Of a stretch of 64,000 nucleotides of DNA, positions 1 through 7,908 are shown one piece after another. The position numbers and the translations under genes are program-made. The notes beneath the pieces were generated by a model. That model made no database searches, was not told where the DNA came from, and saw only the letters and a program-made list of their open reading frames with translations. The DNA is taken from positions 4,154,001 through 4,218,000 of the forward strand of contig NZ_CP063196.1 in assembly GCF_003574835.2 (NCBI RefSeq), read 5' to 3'. The stretch comes from Thermobifida halotolerans (GTDB taxonomy: Bacteria; Actinomycetota; Actinomycetes; Streptosporangiales; Streptosporangiaceae). The number at the start of each line of letters is the position of its first letter. The stretch's first letter is position 1.

Positions 1-443
1 TGCTCGGCGGGGTGGTCACCGTACTGCTGGCGGTCTTCACGCACGCGGCGTTCACCGGGCTCGCGCTGGTCCTCGCGGGCGCGGCGGTGACCGTGGGAGC
101 GCAGTACGTGCCCGCCAAGACCAAGTTGGGCAGTGCCGTGTTCGCGCACGTCGCGGGGTTTCGGGCCTATCTGCTGCGCGCGCGGGTCAACGACATCCCG
201 TCCGACCGCCGGGTCCACCTGTTCTCCCGCTACCTGCCGTACGCGATCATCTTCGACAACGTCGAGCACTGGGCGCGGATTCTGGCGGCCGCGGGGGCGG
301 AGGAGTCGCACGGCCGGGGCCTGTTCTGGTACCACGGGCCGCAGGACTGGGATCTGGACGACTTCGCCGACTCCATCAAGGCGTTCACGTTGACCCTGTC
401 GGGTGTCATCTCCAACACCCGGCAGTTCCGGGCCCTGGGATGA
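1..443 (+). CDS. DUF2207-type membrane protein, C-terminal part
   Basis: The reading frame is already open at the window edge, so the start lies outside; the GTG at 12 is only the first start-like codon inside. The visible part begins with a hydrophobic helix ([20 protein letters not shown]) followed by a soluble tail. The tail contains a GFRAYL segment, an F-RYLPYAI segment and a W-Y pair. This pattern is typical of the C-terminus of predicted membrane proteins of family DUF2207. The function of that family is unknown. The TGA ends 16 nt before dtd, so the two genes may be co-transcribed. Family assignment is by recognition only. Confidence 0.6.
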   Translation, partial: LGGVVTVLLAVFTHAAFTGLALVLAGAAVTVGAQYVPAKTKLGSAVFAHVAGFRAYLLRARVNDIPSDRRVHLFSRYLPYAIIFDNVEHWARILAAAGAEESHGRGLFWYHGPQDWDLDDFADSIKAFTLTLSGVISNTRQFRALG

Positions 444-459
444 GTGGAGGAGGAGTCTC

Positions 460-885
460 ATGCGTGCGGTGGTGCAGCGGGTCAGCCACGCCTCGGTGAC
501 GGTCGACGGCGAGGTCGTCGGAGCGATCGAGGAGCCGGGGCTGCTGGCGCTGGTGGGCGTGACCCACACCGACGGGGCGGCGGAGGCCGCCAAACTGGCC
601 CGCAAGCTGTGGACGCTGCGCATTCTGGAGGACGAGCGGTCGTGCTCCGACGTCGCGGCGCCGCTGCTGGTGGTCAGTCAGTTCACGCTGTACGGCGACG
701 CCCGCAAGGGGCGCCGTCCCACCTGGCAGGCCGCCGCGCCCGGTCCGGTGGCCGAGCCGCTGGTGGACCAGGTGGTCAAGGAACTGCGGGGGCTGGGGGC
801 CCGGGTGGAGACGGGAGTGTTCGGCGCGCGGATGTCGGTGTCGCTGACCAACGAGGGTCCGTTCACCGTCCTCGTGGAGGTCTGA
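460..885 (+). CDS. dtd: D-aminoacyl-tRNA deacylase
   Basis: This cytoplasmic enzyme hydrolyses D-aminoacyl-tRNAs, such as D-Tyr-tRNA, and so keeps D-amino acids out of translation. The 141-residue length is normal for the family. Both signature motifs are present: [15 protein letters not shown] in the middle and NEGPFT near the C-terminus; the latter supplies the Gly-cisPro pair that excludes L-amino acids. The N-terminus [17 protein letters not shown] is also typical. The ATG at 460 is chosen over an earlier in-frame start because it has the family N-terminus and a GGAGGAGG ribosome-binding site about 6 nt upstream. It follows the DUF2207 gene closely on the same strand. Confidence 0.95.
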   Translation: MRAVVQRVSHASVTVDGEVVGAIEEPGLLALVGVTHTDGAAEAAKLARKLWTLRILEDERSCSDVAAPLLVVSQFTLYGDARKGRRPTWQAAAPGPVAEPLVDQVVKELRGLGARVETGVFGARMSVSLTNEGPFTVLVEV

Positions 886-921
886 GAGACGACGGGACGT
901 ATCAGTCCTGTAAAAGCGATC

Positions 922-950
922 TTCCCCTTCAATACCGAACGTGTTAGATT
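922..950 (+). promoter_or_regulatory. possible xylanase promoter
   Basis: TAGATT at 945-950 resembles a -10 element. TTCCCC at 922-927, 17 nt upstream, would be a weak -35. A start site near 957 would place the CelR operator at about +12 to +25. This is inferred by inspection and the -35 match is poor. Confidence 0.3.
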
Positions 951-968
951 CATCACCGGTCGCACCGA

Positions 969-982
969 TGGGAGCGCTCCCG
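969..982 (+). promoter_or_regulatory. CelR operator upstream of the xylanase
   Basis: TGGGAGCGCTCCCG matches 13 of 14 bases of the palindrome TGGGAGCGCTCCCA. That sequence is the known binding site of CelR, the LacI-family repressor released by cellobiose in Thermobifida, and of its relatives. It lies 83 bp before the xylanase start, in a position suited to blocking transcription. Confidence 0.85.
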
Positions 983-1064
983 ACCGTGCTGACCGGACCG
1001 ACAGGCTGAGGGGGCACGTCGGTCGCGCAACAGGAAGACAACCGTCGCGCGAAAGGAAACACCG

Positions 1065-2528
1065 ATGACGGAAGTCCGTCACCGTCCCCCTGGGCGAGCC
1101 AGGCGCTCGCTCGGCCTCCTCCTCAGCTCCGCACTGGCCGCCGCCACCCTGTGGGCCACGGCCTCCCCGGCCCACGCCGAGGACACCCTGCGGGACCTCG
1201 CCGCCCAGAACGGCGGGCGCCACTTCGGGGCCGCGATCACCTACAACCCGCTCAACAACGACTCGCAGTACCGCGACATCGCCGCCACCCAGTTCAGCGC
1301 GGTCACCCACGAGAACGAGATGAAGTGGGAGTCGCTGGAGCCCCAGCGCGGCCAGTACAACTGGAGCCAGGCCGACTCGATCATCGACTTCGCCAAGTCC
1401 AACAACCAGATCGTGCGCGGCCACACCCTGGTCTGGCACAGCCAGCTACCGTCCTGGCTGAACAACGGAGGCTTCTCCGGCACCCAACTCCGGTCCATCA
1501 TGGACAACCACATCGAGACCGTGGCCGGGCGCTACAGGGGTGACATCTACGCCTGGGACGTGGTCAACGAGGCGTTCAACGAGGACGGCTCGTTCCGCAA
1601 CTCGATCTGGTACCAGGGCATGGGCGTCGACTACATCGCCCACGCGTTCCGCAAGGCCCACGAGGTCGACCCCAACGCCAAGCTGTACATCAACGACTAC
1701 AACATCGAGGGCATCAACTCCAAGAGCAACGGCCTGTACGACCTGGTGGTCGACCTGCTCGACCAGGGCGTCCCGATCCACGGCGTCGGCATCCAGAGCC
1801 ACCTCATCGTCGGCCAGGTGCCGTCCACGTTCCAGCAGAACATCCAGCGCTTCGCCGACCTGGGCCTGGACGTGGCGATCACCGAGCTGGACATCCGCAT
1901 GCAGATGCCCGCCACGGACTCCAAGCTGCAGCAGCAGGCCAACGACTACCGGGCCGTGGTCAACGCCTGCCTGGCGGTGAGCCGCTGCATCGGCGTGACG
2001 GTCTGGGGCATCGACGACGAGCGCTCCTGGGTTCCCTACACCTTCGACGGCGAGGGCGCCCCGCTGCTCTACGACGGCCAGTACAACCGTAAGCCCGCCT
2101 GGTACGCGGTCTACGAGGCGCTCGGCGGCACCACCGACCCCACCGACCCGCCCACCGACCCCACCGACCCGCCGACCGACCCCACCGACCCGCCGACCGA
2201 TCCCCCCGGTAACGGCGGCCCCTGCGACGTGGACTACACCGTGGTCAACGACTGGGGCAACGGCATGCAGGGCTCCATCACCATCAGCAACACCGGATCG
2301 TCCCCGATCAACGACTGGACCCTGCGGTTCACCCTCTCCGGCGTGACCATCTCCAACGGCTGGAACGGCGACTGGTCCCAGAGCGGCTCCCAGATCACCG
2401 TGAACGCCCCGTCCTGGAACCCCACCATCCAACCGGGACAGAGCACCCAGCTCGGCTTCGTCGCCAGCAAGAGCGGCAGCACCGCCGCACCCACCCAGTT
2501 CACCGTCAACGGAGCCACCTGCTCCTGA
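1065..2528 (+). CDS. secreted GH10 endo-beta-1,4-xylanase with C-terminal CBM2
   Basis: This is a 487-residue extracellular xylan hydrolase. An N-terminal signal peptide (Arg-rich start, hydrophobic core, probable AHA cleavage near residue 38) precedes a GH10 barrel of about residues 40-350. Family motifs are seen: HTLVWHSQLP; WDVVNEAF with acid/base Glu169; and ITELDI with nucleophile Glu274. A Thr-Asp-Pro repeat linker leads to a CBM2 (about 387-487, with NGWNGDW and paired Cys) for binding crystalline polysaccharide. The ATG at 1065 follows a GAAAGGAAA ribosome-binding site. A CelR operator upstream predicts cellobiose-dependent induction, and a strong hairpin follows the stop. Domain calls are firm; substrate range beyond xylan is unknown. 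Confidence 0.96.
   Translation: MTEVRHRPPGRARRSLGLLLSSALAAATLWATASPAHAEDTLRDLAAQNGGRHFGAAITYNPLNNDSQYRDIAATQFSAVTHENEMKWESLEPQRGQYNWSQADSIIDFAKSNNQIVRGHTLVWHSQLPSWLNNGGFSGTQLRSIMDNHIETVAGRYRGDIYAWDVVNEAFNEDGSFRNSIWYQGMGVDYIAHAFRKAHEVDPNAKLYINDYNIEGINSKSNGLYDLVVDLLDQGVPIHGVGIQSHLIVGQVPSTFQQNIQRFADLGLDVAITELDIRMQMPATDSKLQQQANDYRAVVNACLAVSRCIGVTVWGIDDERSWVPYTFDGEGAPLLYDGQYNRKPAWYAVYEALGGTTDPTDPPTDPTDPPTDPTDPPTDPPGNGGPCDVDYTVVNDWGNGMQGSITISNTGSSPINDWTLRFTLSGVTISNGWNGDWSQSGSQITVNAPSWNPTIQPGQSTQLGFVASKSGSTAAPTQFTVNGATCS
2133..2195 (+). repeat. 21-bp tandem repeat in the xylanase linker
   Basis: Three in-frame 21-bp units each encode TDPTDPP and form the flexible linker between the GH10 and CBM2 domains. 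They differ by single third-position bases. Such linkers change length easily by slippage. Confidence 0.85.
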
Positions 2529-2543
2529 CCCGATGAACAGACC

Positions 2544-2574
2544 GGGGCCGCCACACCAACGGTGCGGCGGCCCC
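2544..2574 (+). terminator. terminator after the xylanase gene
   Basis: A 14-nt arm starting GGGGCCGCC pairs with its partner with one mismatch across an AAC loop, 15 bp after the stop codon. There is no T-run, as is common for actinobacterial terminators. Confidence 0.75.
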
Positions 2575-2652
2575 ACCTCCATGTCCGGGGGCCCTGGTCC
2601 CAGGAGCCTCCACCGGCGTCTTCGGCCCCTGCCGAGGGCAGGGGCAACAAGG

Positions 2653-3015
2653 TCAGTAGACCAGTGCCTGAGCGCCGTCGGCCATGACCTCCTCGACGAA
2701 GGTGGGGGCGCCCGCGATGCGCACCCCCTTGACGAGGTCGTCCTCGGTGAGCGAGCGCCGTGCCGCGCACTGGGTGCAGACGGTGACCCGGCCTCCCGAC
2801 AGCACCACGTCGAGCAGGTCGCCGAGCGGTGCCGCGTGCGGCAGCTCGAACTGCTCCGCCCGCCCCGGAACAGCCAGCCAGCTGGCCTCCCCGGTCAGCC
2901 AGAGCGACACCCGCACCCCGCTCGCCACCGCCGCCGCCGCGACCGTGAACGCCTGGTTGCAGCGTTCGGGGGAATCCTCGCCAGCGGTCGCCTTGATCAC
3001 CAACACGCGTTCCAT
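2653..3015 (-). CDS. DsrE-family protein
   Basis: This is a 120-residue soluble protein with the DsrE/DsrF-like pattern. It has a beta-strand start (MERVLVIKATAGEDSPERC), a helix AFTVAAAAVASGV, and a strand VSLWLTGEASWL. A later VTVCTQCAARR segment has a CxxC pair in the place where these proteins carry their sulfur-transfer or regulatory cysteine. The ATG at 3015 fits the family start; longer versions run into low-complexity translation. DsrE-like proteins act in sulfur relay or as small peroxiredoxin-like partners, but the substrate here is unknown. It converges on the xylanase gene. Confidence 0.7.
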   Translation of the reverse strand: MERVLVIKATAGEDSPERCNQAFTVAAAAVASGVRVSLWLTGEASWLAVPGRAEQFELPHAAPLGDLLDVVLSGGRVTVCTQCAARRSLTEDDLVKGVRIAGAPTFVEEVMADGAQALVY

Positions 3016-3178
3016 GCCGTCAGCGTAACGCCCGCCCCACCGGGATTCTCCCGATTCACCACGGTTGATACGTTCTGTCCACCACGGCTCGCCCGGCGGC
3101 CGGCGTGTCGCGCACCCTGGGCCTTCCCGGTCGGCCGGGGGCCACGGCGACACGGGCGCGCAGCGCCGGGGCAGGACG

Positions 3179-4600
3179 TCACCCGGTTGCCGGGGCCGTG
3201 TCGTCGGACGGTTCCGCGCCGAGGATCTCGGCGGCGCGGGCACGCGGCGCCGGACCGAGCGCGGCCGACGCCGCGGCCAGTCCGGTACGGACGCCGTCGG
3301 GGGCGTGCGGAAGGTGGCGGGCGACCACGGCCCAGGCACGCTCCCGGATCGCGGTGTCCTCGTGGCCGAAGACGTCGGCGGCGGCCAGCACCACGGCCCC
3401 CGCGCGGGAGGGGTCGCGCCGGGCCGCCCGGTCCAGCCAGGTCAACTGGGCGCGTACCAGCTTCTTCTCGGTGCGGAGCAGCGCCGACCGGGAGGCCTCG
3501 ACGAGGTGCTCGGTGCCGAGGAGGCCCGCGTCGTCCAGCGCCCGCAGCCTCTGCTGCGCAAACCCCGCGACGGTGGAGTGGGATCCGGGCAGCAGGCGCA
3601 GCAGTGTGGGTACCCGCTCGGCGCACTCCTCGTCTGTGGGGTCCAGGTGGGCGAGCACTTCGAGGCAGTAGCCCGCCCGGCTCGGCCGACCACCGCGCAC
3701 CAGGCACGCCAGGACCGCGTCGAGGAGAGGGGCGCGGTCGACGCGCCCCTCCCCGGCGAGCGCGGCCAGCGCCCAGGGCCACCGGTCGGCGTCCTCCGCC
3801 TCGTAGGTCCACAGCAGGGCGACGCTGTCGTCGTCCTGGAAGATCCAGGGCAGCAGCGCGTCGAGGAGGGGGTCCTCGCGCAGGCGGTCCAGCAGCGTGT
3901 CGGGATAGTCCCGGCTGCTGATCCCCTCGGCGCAGTACCGGGGCGGGTACTCGATGCCGCGCATCCAGGCCCGGACGAAGTCGCCATGAGTGGGTACGGG
4001 GCGTCCCGACTCCACCATCATCTCCCTGGCCAGGGGGAACCAGAAGCGTTCGAGGCCGGGATTGCGTCTTTCGGCGATCCGGTCCGCGAAGTCGGCCCGC
4101 CACTCCTCGGGGCGGTCGGCCAGAACCCCGAGCAGCCAGAGGGCGTCGGGATAGCTCGTGTCCGCCCGCTGCAGCTTGGTGTGGCGGACCCACCGCGCCG
4201 CCGCCGCCGCTTCCCGCTCGCACACCGCCCCGGCCAGGAGCAGGGCCAGTTTGAGGCGTCTGTCGTGGACGCGCTCCCCCCGTGTTCCCGGGCGCTCCGG
4301 CCAGTCGGACGCCCGCAGCGGCCGCAGGAACCGCTTCAGGTAGGGCACGCAGGAGTGCCGGTCCCGCTCCGACAGCGCGGCCAGCCGCGCCAGCAGACCG
4401 CCGCGGTCGGTCTCGGCCACGGCGACGAGCACGCCCATCGCCTCGGGGGTGAGCTTCTCCACCGCCTCGTCCAGGACCTCCCGTTCCTCGGGAAGGAGTC
4501 TCCGGGCTCCGTCCGGTGAGACGCCGGTGCGTCGGGTGAACCGCGGCAGCGGGTCCACCGGATCGTCGATCGGCGGCTCCGGTGCGGGGATCGTGCTCAT
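3179..4600 (-). CDS. large alpha-helical repeat protein, possibly DUF6493-like
   Basis: This is a 473-residue soluble protein with no signal peptide or membrane helix. It is rich in Leu, Arg, Ala, Glu and Trp in a pattern of repeated helix pairs, such as DALLPWIFQDDDSVALLW and AWAVVARHLPHAPDGVRTGL. This resembles HEAT-like proteins of actinobacteria grouped as DUF6493, an assignment made from memory and not verified. The ATG at 4600 has a GGAAGGGAG ribosome-binding site. The gene appears to stand alone, with about 160-270 bp of non-coding DNA on each side. A scaffold or binding role is plausible from the architecture, but no catalytic motif is seen. Confidence 0.6.
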   Translation of the reverse strand: MSTIPAPEPPIDDPVDPLPRFTRRTGVSPDGARRLLPEEREVLDEAVEKLTPEAMGVLVAVAETDRGGLLARLAALSERDRHSCVPYLKRFLRPLRASDWPERPGTRGERVHDRRLKLALLLAGAVCEREAAAAARWVRHTKLQRADTSYPDALWLLGVLADRPEEWRADFADRIAERRNPGLERFWFPLAREMMVESGRPVPTHGDFVRAWMRGIEYPPRYCAEGISSRDYPDTLLDRLREDPLLDALLPWIFQDDDSVALLWTYEAEDADRWPWALAALAGEGRVDRAPLLDAVLACLVRGGRPSRAGYCLEVLAHLDPTDEECAERVPTLLRLLPGSHSTVAGFAQQRLRALDDAGLLGTEHLVEASRSALLRTEKKLVRAQLTWLDRAARRDPSRAGAVVLAAADVFGHEDTAIRERAWAVVARHLPHAPDGVRTGLAAASAALGPAPRARAAEILGAEPSDDTAPATG

Positions 4601-4868
4601 CGGCTGCTCCCTTCCTTTTCGGCGGCGCTGCCACGGGTGACGCGCACGGCCGGGGCGGGTGAGCACGGCCCGCGCCCGCCCCGGTACCTCGCCCACCACG
4701 GGCAGACGCGGCCACGCCGCGCCCGCGACGCGGACCCGGGCACGCGCTCGGCGTCGACGGCGGCCGGGTCACCGAAGCGGTGGGCCGGGGGCCGCCGGCA
4801 ACTGTGGGCCTGCACCGCGCCGGTCATGGCCGGGATCATAGGGGCGGGTGGTGACAGACCGGGCCGGC

Positions 4869-5216
4869 TCAGCTCCGGTGCGGCCAGGGCATGATGCGGC
4901 CGTCCTGCTCCAGCCGGTGGATGAACTCCCAGCTCACCTTCGCGTCGGGATCCCACCAGGGGTGGAAGCTCCCGGGGACGCGCGGGTCTCCCACGCCCAG
5001 CGTGTCGACGAGGAGATCCACCAGTCCCGGCTGCATCCAACGCAGGCAGGCGTCGGTGGCCTGGGCATAGGTCAGGGACTCGCGGACGGTGATGAGCATC
5101 CCGTACCGGTGCCGGGTGAGCAGGAACGGCACGCACGGTGGAAGCGGGCTGTAGGTGATGGACAGTCTCGGCGGACGGGGACTCGCTCTCGGATGACCGT
5201 GGGGAGGAGTGGACAC
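4869..5216 (-). CDS. small hypothetical protein
   Basis: A 115-residue protein that I do not recognise. The last 75 residues look well folded (RESLTYAQATDACLRWM, SFHPWWDPDAKVSWEFI, IMPWPHRS) and are Trp-rich, while the first 25 are Pro-rich. The GTG at 5216 has AAAGGT about 8 nt upstream. An internal ATG at 5099 is an alternative but has a poor ribosome-binding site. It lies downstream of the XRE regulator gene on the same strand, separated by 218 bp. In actinobacteria such regulators are often followed by a small partner protein, which could be its role; this is inference. Confidence 0.5.
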   Translation of the reverse strand: MSTPPHGHPRASPRPPRLSITYSPLPPCVPFLLTRHRYGMLITVRESLTYAQATDACLRWMQPGLVDLLVDTLGVGDPRVPGSFHPWWDPDAKVSWEFIHRLEQDGRIMPWPHRS

Positions 5217-5434
5217 GTTGCAGACCTTTTGTCATGGTGTGGGGCGCGGCGGTCGCCCGAGGGGTTCAGGGCTTCCCGCGTGTCCGTCCCGATCCCGAGC
5301 GACCAGCACACTGCGTTTTGTAACCATTCTTACATCTCATGGCTGCTGAGGGGACAAAAAGCTTCGTCGGCCCCGAGTGTCGGTTTTCTGTCCGGGCGTC
5401 CACAGCGTCCCACGCCCCCGTCCGACACCGCCGC

Positions 5435-5938
5435 TCAGCACGAAGCGCCGTTGCCGCTCATGCGGCGCCTCTTCTCCCGGTGCACCACGAGCAGCGCCTG
5501 GACGCGGGCGGTCTCCAGGGCCTGCTCCACGAGTGCGCGCGCCTCCTCCTCCGGCATGTCGGCGGTGTCCGCCCGGAGGTCGACGTAGATGCGCTGCAAC
5601 AACTCCTCGTTGCCGAGGAGGTAGCGGCGGGTCTCCGTCCCCTGACTCTCGTCGCGGACCACGGAGATGAGGTCGTTGACCTCCTCGGGGACTCCTCCCG
5701 CGGCCATGCGCTCGATCGACCCGCGCGTCCACCCCAGTTTGAACTCCAGCTTGGCGCACAGGTCCCGGCTGAACCGGGAGCGCCGTCCGCTCTCCAGATC
5801 CTGCAACAGCCGAGGGGGGATCTTCGGGGTCTGCTGGGCGAACTCGGCCTGACCGCATCCCAACTCCTCGCGGCGGGCTCTGACGGCCGCCCCGATGGAA
5901 GCCGTATGTTCGCCGAAGTCGATGCTGGGGCGGGCCAT
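5435..5938 (-). CDS. XRE-family helix-turn-helix regulator
   Basis: A 167-residue DNA-binding protein. Residues about 14-70 form a Cro/CI-type domain: AVRARREELGCGQAEFA, then PPRLLQDLESGRRSRFS, then LEFKLGWTRGSIERM. The C-terminal half is acidic and helical and may mediate oligomerisation or sensing. The ATG at 5938 follows AAGGAGAT. A divergent 331-bp intergenic region with repeated CTATTGG elements separates it from the membrane protein gene at 6270 and would be the place for autoregulation. The target genes are unknown. Confidence 0.8.
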   Translation of the reverse strand: MARPSIDFGEHTASIGAAVRARREELGCGQAEFAQQTPKIPPRLLQDLESGRRSRFSRDLCAKLEFKLGWTRGSIERMAAGGVPEEVNDLISVVRDESQGTETRRYLLGNEELLQRIYVDLRADTADMPEEEARALVEQALETARVQALLVVHREKRRRMSGNGASC

Positions 5939-6269
5939 GTTCGTCGATCTCCTTCGATGCCGGGGGACGTCGGGTAATGCCGGTCATTCCCGCTGACGAC
6001 CCCTCCCAATACCGCCGCCGACCCTATTGGACGAACCACCGCGGTAACCGGGGGAACGCGGTCCGCAGTACTCGGCCGAAGTGGCGATTCGACACCTATT
6101 GGTCGGCTGAGAACCGATATGGTTTCTCCAGCGATTGTCATCGCCTCTCTCCGCGACACACGCCCCGCGCGTCATGGGGCGGCTTCGGTTGCTGAAACCC
6201 CACGCCGGTCATCAGAACGGCGGGTTCCCCCGCGGTTCGTCGCGAGATCCGGACGACTGTGAAAGAGGC
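5939..6269. other. divergent intergenic region with repeated CTATTGG elements
   Basis: No gene is seen. CTATTGG occurs at 6024-6030 and again at 6096-6102 on the same strand, 72 bp apart, and ACCGCGGT between them is a palindrome. It lies between the XRE regulator and the membrane protein, so it should hold both promoters. Confidence 0.4.
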
Positions 6270-6755
6270 ATGTCCGTGACCCAGAAGGTTCGCCTCACCT
6301 GCCCCCTGGGGCGCAAGTACGTCGGACTGTGGGGCGGCGCGGCGCTGGCGGCACTCGGCGGGGTCGTCATCGCGCTCGAACCGGCCCACTGGGCCAACGT
6401 GGTGTTGGGTGTGCTGGTCATCGTCGGTGGCCTGGTCCTGCTGTGGCTCGGCCTCCGCGCCAAGGCTCCCGTGCTGGAGATCGACGACCAGGAGTTCTGC
6501 TACGCCCGCGGACGCTACGTGGTTCGCATTCCGTTCACCGAGATCGGTTCCTACTACCTGCTGCCGGGCCGCACCCGCTCGCTCGGCCTGTGCGACACCA
6601 CGGGGCGCCCGCGGGTCTTCCCGTCCGTGGAGGGCCGCCGCGCCGGACGCCCCTACCTGCCGCTGACCGGCCTGACCTCGCCCGCCAAGGTGGACGAGTT
6701 CATGAGCACCGCGGGTATCCCGCCGCGCGACCGGTCGATCACCTCGGGTTCCTGA
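6270..6755 (+). CDS. small two-helix membrane protein
   Basis: A 161-residue protein with two adjacent hydrophobic helices (about residues 18-38 and 43-64, the second VVLGVLVIVGGLVLLWLGL). A soluble C-terminal domain of about 95 residues follows, with a strand-rich start (VLEIDDQEFCYARGRYVVRIPF). This layout resembles bacterial PH-like membrane proteins, where a small beta domain follows two helices, but the family is not certain. The ATG at 6270 follows GAAAGAGG. A perfect 18-bp hairpin ends the transcript. The function is unknown. Confidence 0.65.
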   Translation: MSVTQKVRLTCPLGRKYVGLWGGAALAALGGVVIALEPAHWANVVLGVLVIVGGLVLLWLGLRAKAPVLEIDDQEFCYARGRYVVRIPFTEIGSYYLLPGRTRSLGLCDTTGRPRVFPSVEGRRAGRPYLPLTGLTSPAKVDEFMSTAGIPPRDRSITSGS

Positions 6756-6775
6756 CCCGCCGCACAGAGCAGATC

Positions 6776-6817
6776 GACGGTGGGCCGCCCCTGGACGGAC
6801 AGGGGCGGCCCACCGTC
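6776..6817. terminator. bidirectional terminator
   Basis: A perfect 18-bp stem (arms 6776-6793 and 6800-6817, starting GACGGTGGGCCGCC) with a 6-nt loop lies between two convergent genes. It probably serves both the membrane protein gene and the ABC importer operon. Confidence 0.85.
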
Positions 6818-6858
6818 CTCTCCGCTCCGGCACCCGGCGGGACGGGGCTTCCGGAAGG

Positions 6859-7806
6859 CTAGAACTGGAGGTCGGCTCCCGCGTCACCGAGGGTGCGCTC
6901 GATGAACTCGGGGTTGGCGGCCAGCCACTCGCGGGCGCCGGCCTGCGGGTCGTCCTCGTGGTCGGCGAGGACGGCCTGCTCCAGGGCGCTCAGCTCCTCG
7001 TCGCTGAGTTCGAAGTTGCCCAGCCACTCGGTCAGCTCGGGGAAGTCCTCGCCGAAGCCCGCGCGGCCGACCGCGTGGATCTCCTCGGCGCCGCCCATCG
7101 CGCCCTCGGGGTCCTCCAGGTCCTTCAGGTCGTACTGGGCGTAGGCGATGTGCGGCCGCCACAGGGTGACCACGATCGGCTCCTCCTCGGCGATCGCCGA
7201 GTCCAGCTCGGCGAGCATCGCCGCGGTGGAGGACTCGATCAGTTCGTAGTCGTCCAGGCCGTAGGTGGGGATCGCCTCCTCCTTGGTGGTGCGCACCAGG
7301 CCCGACCCGGACTCGATGCCGACGATCCGGCCGTCGAACATGTCGGCGTTGTCGGCCAGGTCGGCGATGGAGTCCACGTCCTCCACGTAGGAGGGGACGG
7401 TGAGGGTCAGCACGGCGTTGTCGTACCAGACGCCCAGGTCCTCGACCTGGTCGCCGTACTCCTCCCAGTAGTCGGCGTGGGTGGCGGGCAGCCAGGTGTC
7501 CAGGAACATGTCGATGTCGCCGTTGGCCACACCCTGGTACATGGGGGCCACGTCGACCTCGGTGATGGTCACCTCGTAGTCGAGCTCCTCCAGGATCACC
7601 TCCCACATGTGGGTGGTGGCGATGGCCTCCTCCCACGGGATCAGGGCGATCTCGATCTCCTTGCCGCCGCCCTGGCCCGCGTCCTCGTCTCCGCCGCCCG
7701 CCAGGCCGCTTCCGCCGTCTCCGCCGCAGGCGGTGGCCAGCAGGACCAGCGAGGCCAGCCCGGCGGTGACCGAGGTCAGGCGTCGGGTGCGCTTGGTGGG
7801 TTTCAC
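6859..7806 (-). CDS. glycine betaine/proline-type ABC importer, substrate-binding lipoprotein
   Basis: A 315-residue OpuAC/ProX-family binding protein that should capture compatible solutes outside the membrane and deliver them to the adjacent permease. It starts with a lipoprotein signal (LVLLATACGG, lipid-modified Cys in the TAC box) and a Gly/Asp-rich spacer. The mature domain has typical segments such as IALIPWEEAIATTHMW, DMFLDTWLPATHADYW and PIVVTLWRPHIAYAQYD, with Trp residues suited to cation-pi binding of quaternary amines. The GTG at 7806 has a GAAGGGA ribosome-binding site; the longer frame lacks a signal peptide start. It is the last gene of a three-gene operon, 102 bp after the permease gene. 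Confidence 0.9.
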   Translation of the reverse strand: MKPTKRTRRLTSVTAGLASLVLLATACGGDGGSGLAGGGDEDAGQGGGKEIEIALIPWEEAIATTHMWEVILEELDYEVTITEVDVAPMYQGVANGDIDMFLDTWLPATHADYWEEYGDQVEDLGVWYDNAVLTLTVPSYVEDVDSIADLADNADMFDGRIVGIESGSGLVRTTKEEAIPTYGLDDYELIESSTAAMLAELDSAIAEEEPIVVTLWRPHIAYAQYDLKDLEDPEGAMGGAEEIHAVGRAGFGEDFPELTEWLGNFELSDEELSALEQAVLADHEDDPQAGAREWLAANPEFIERTLGDAGADLQF

Positions 7807-7908
7807 GTGGTGTTCCCTTCTCTTCCGGTGCGTCGCGTTTCCGTGCGGGGTGGGAGGCGCGTTCCGCCGCGCGTTCGGGCGCACGGCGGCGCGGTCTGCT
7901 GTCCGCGC

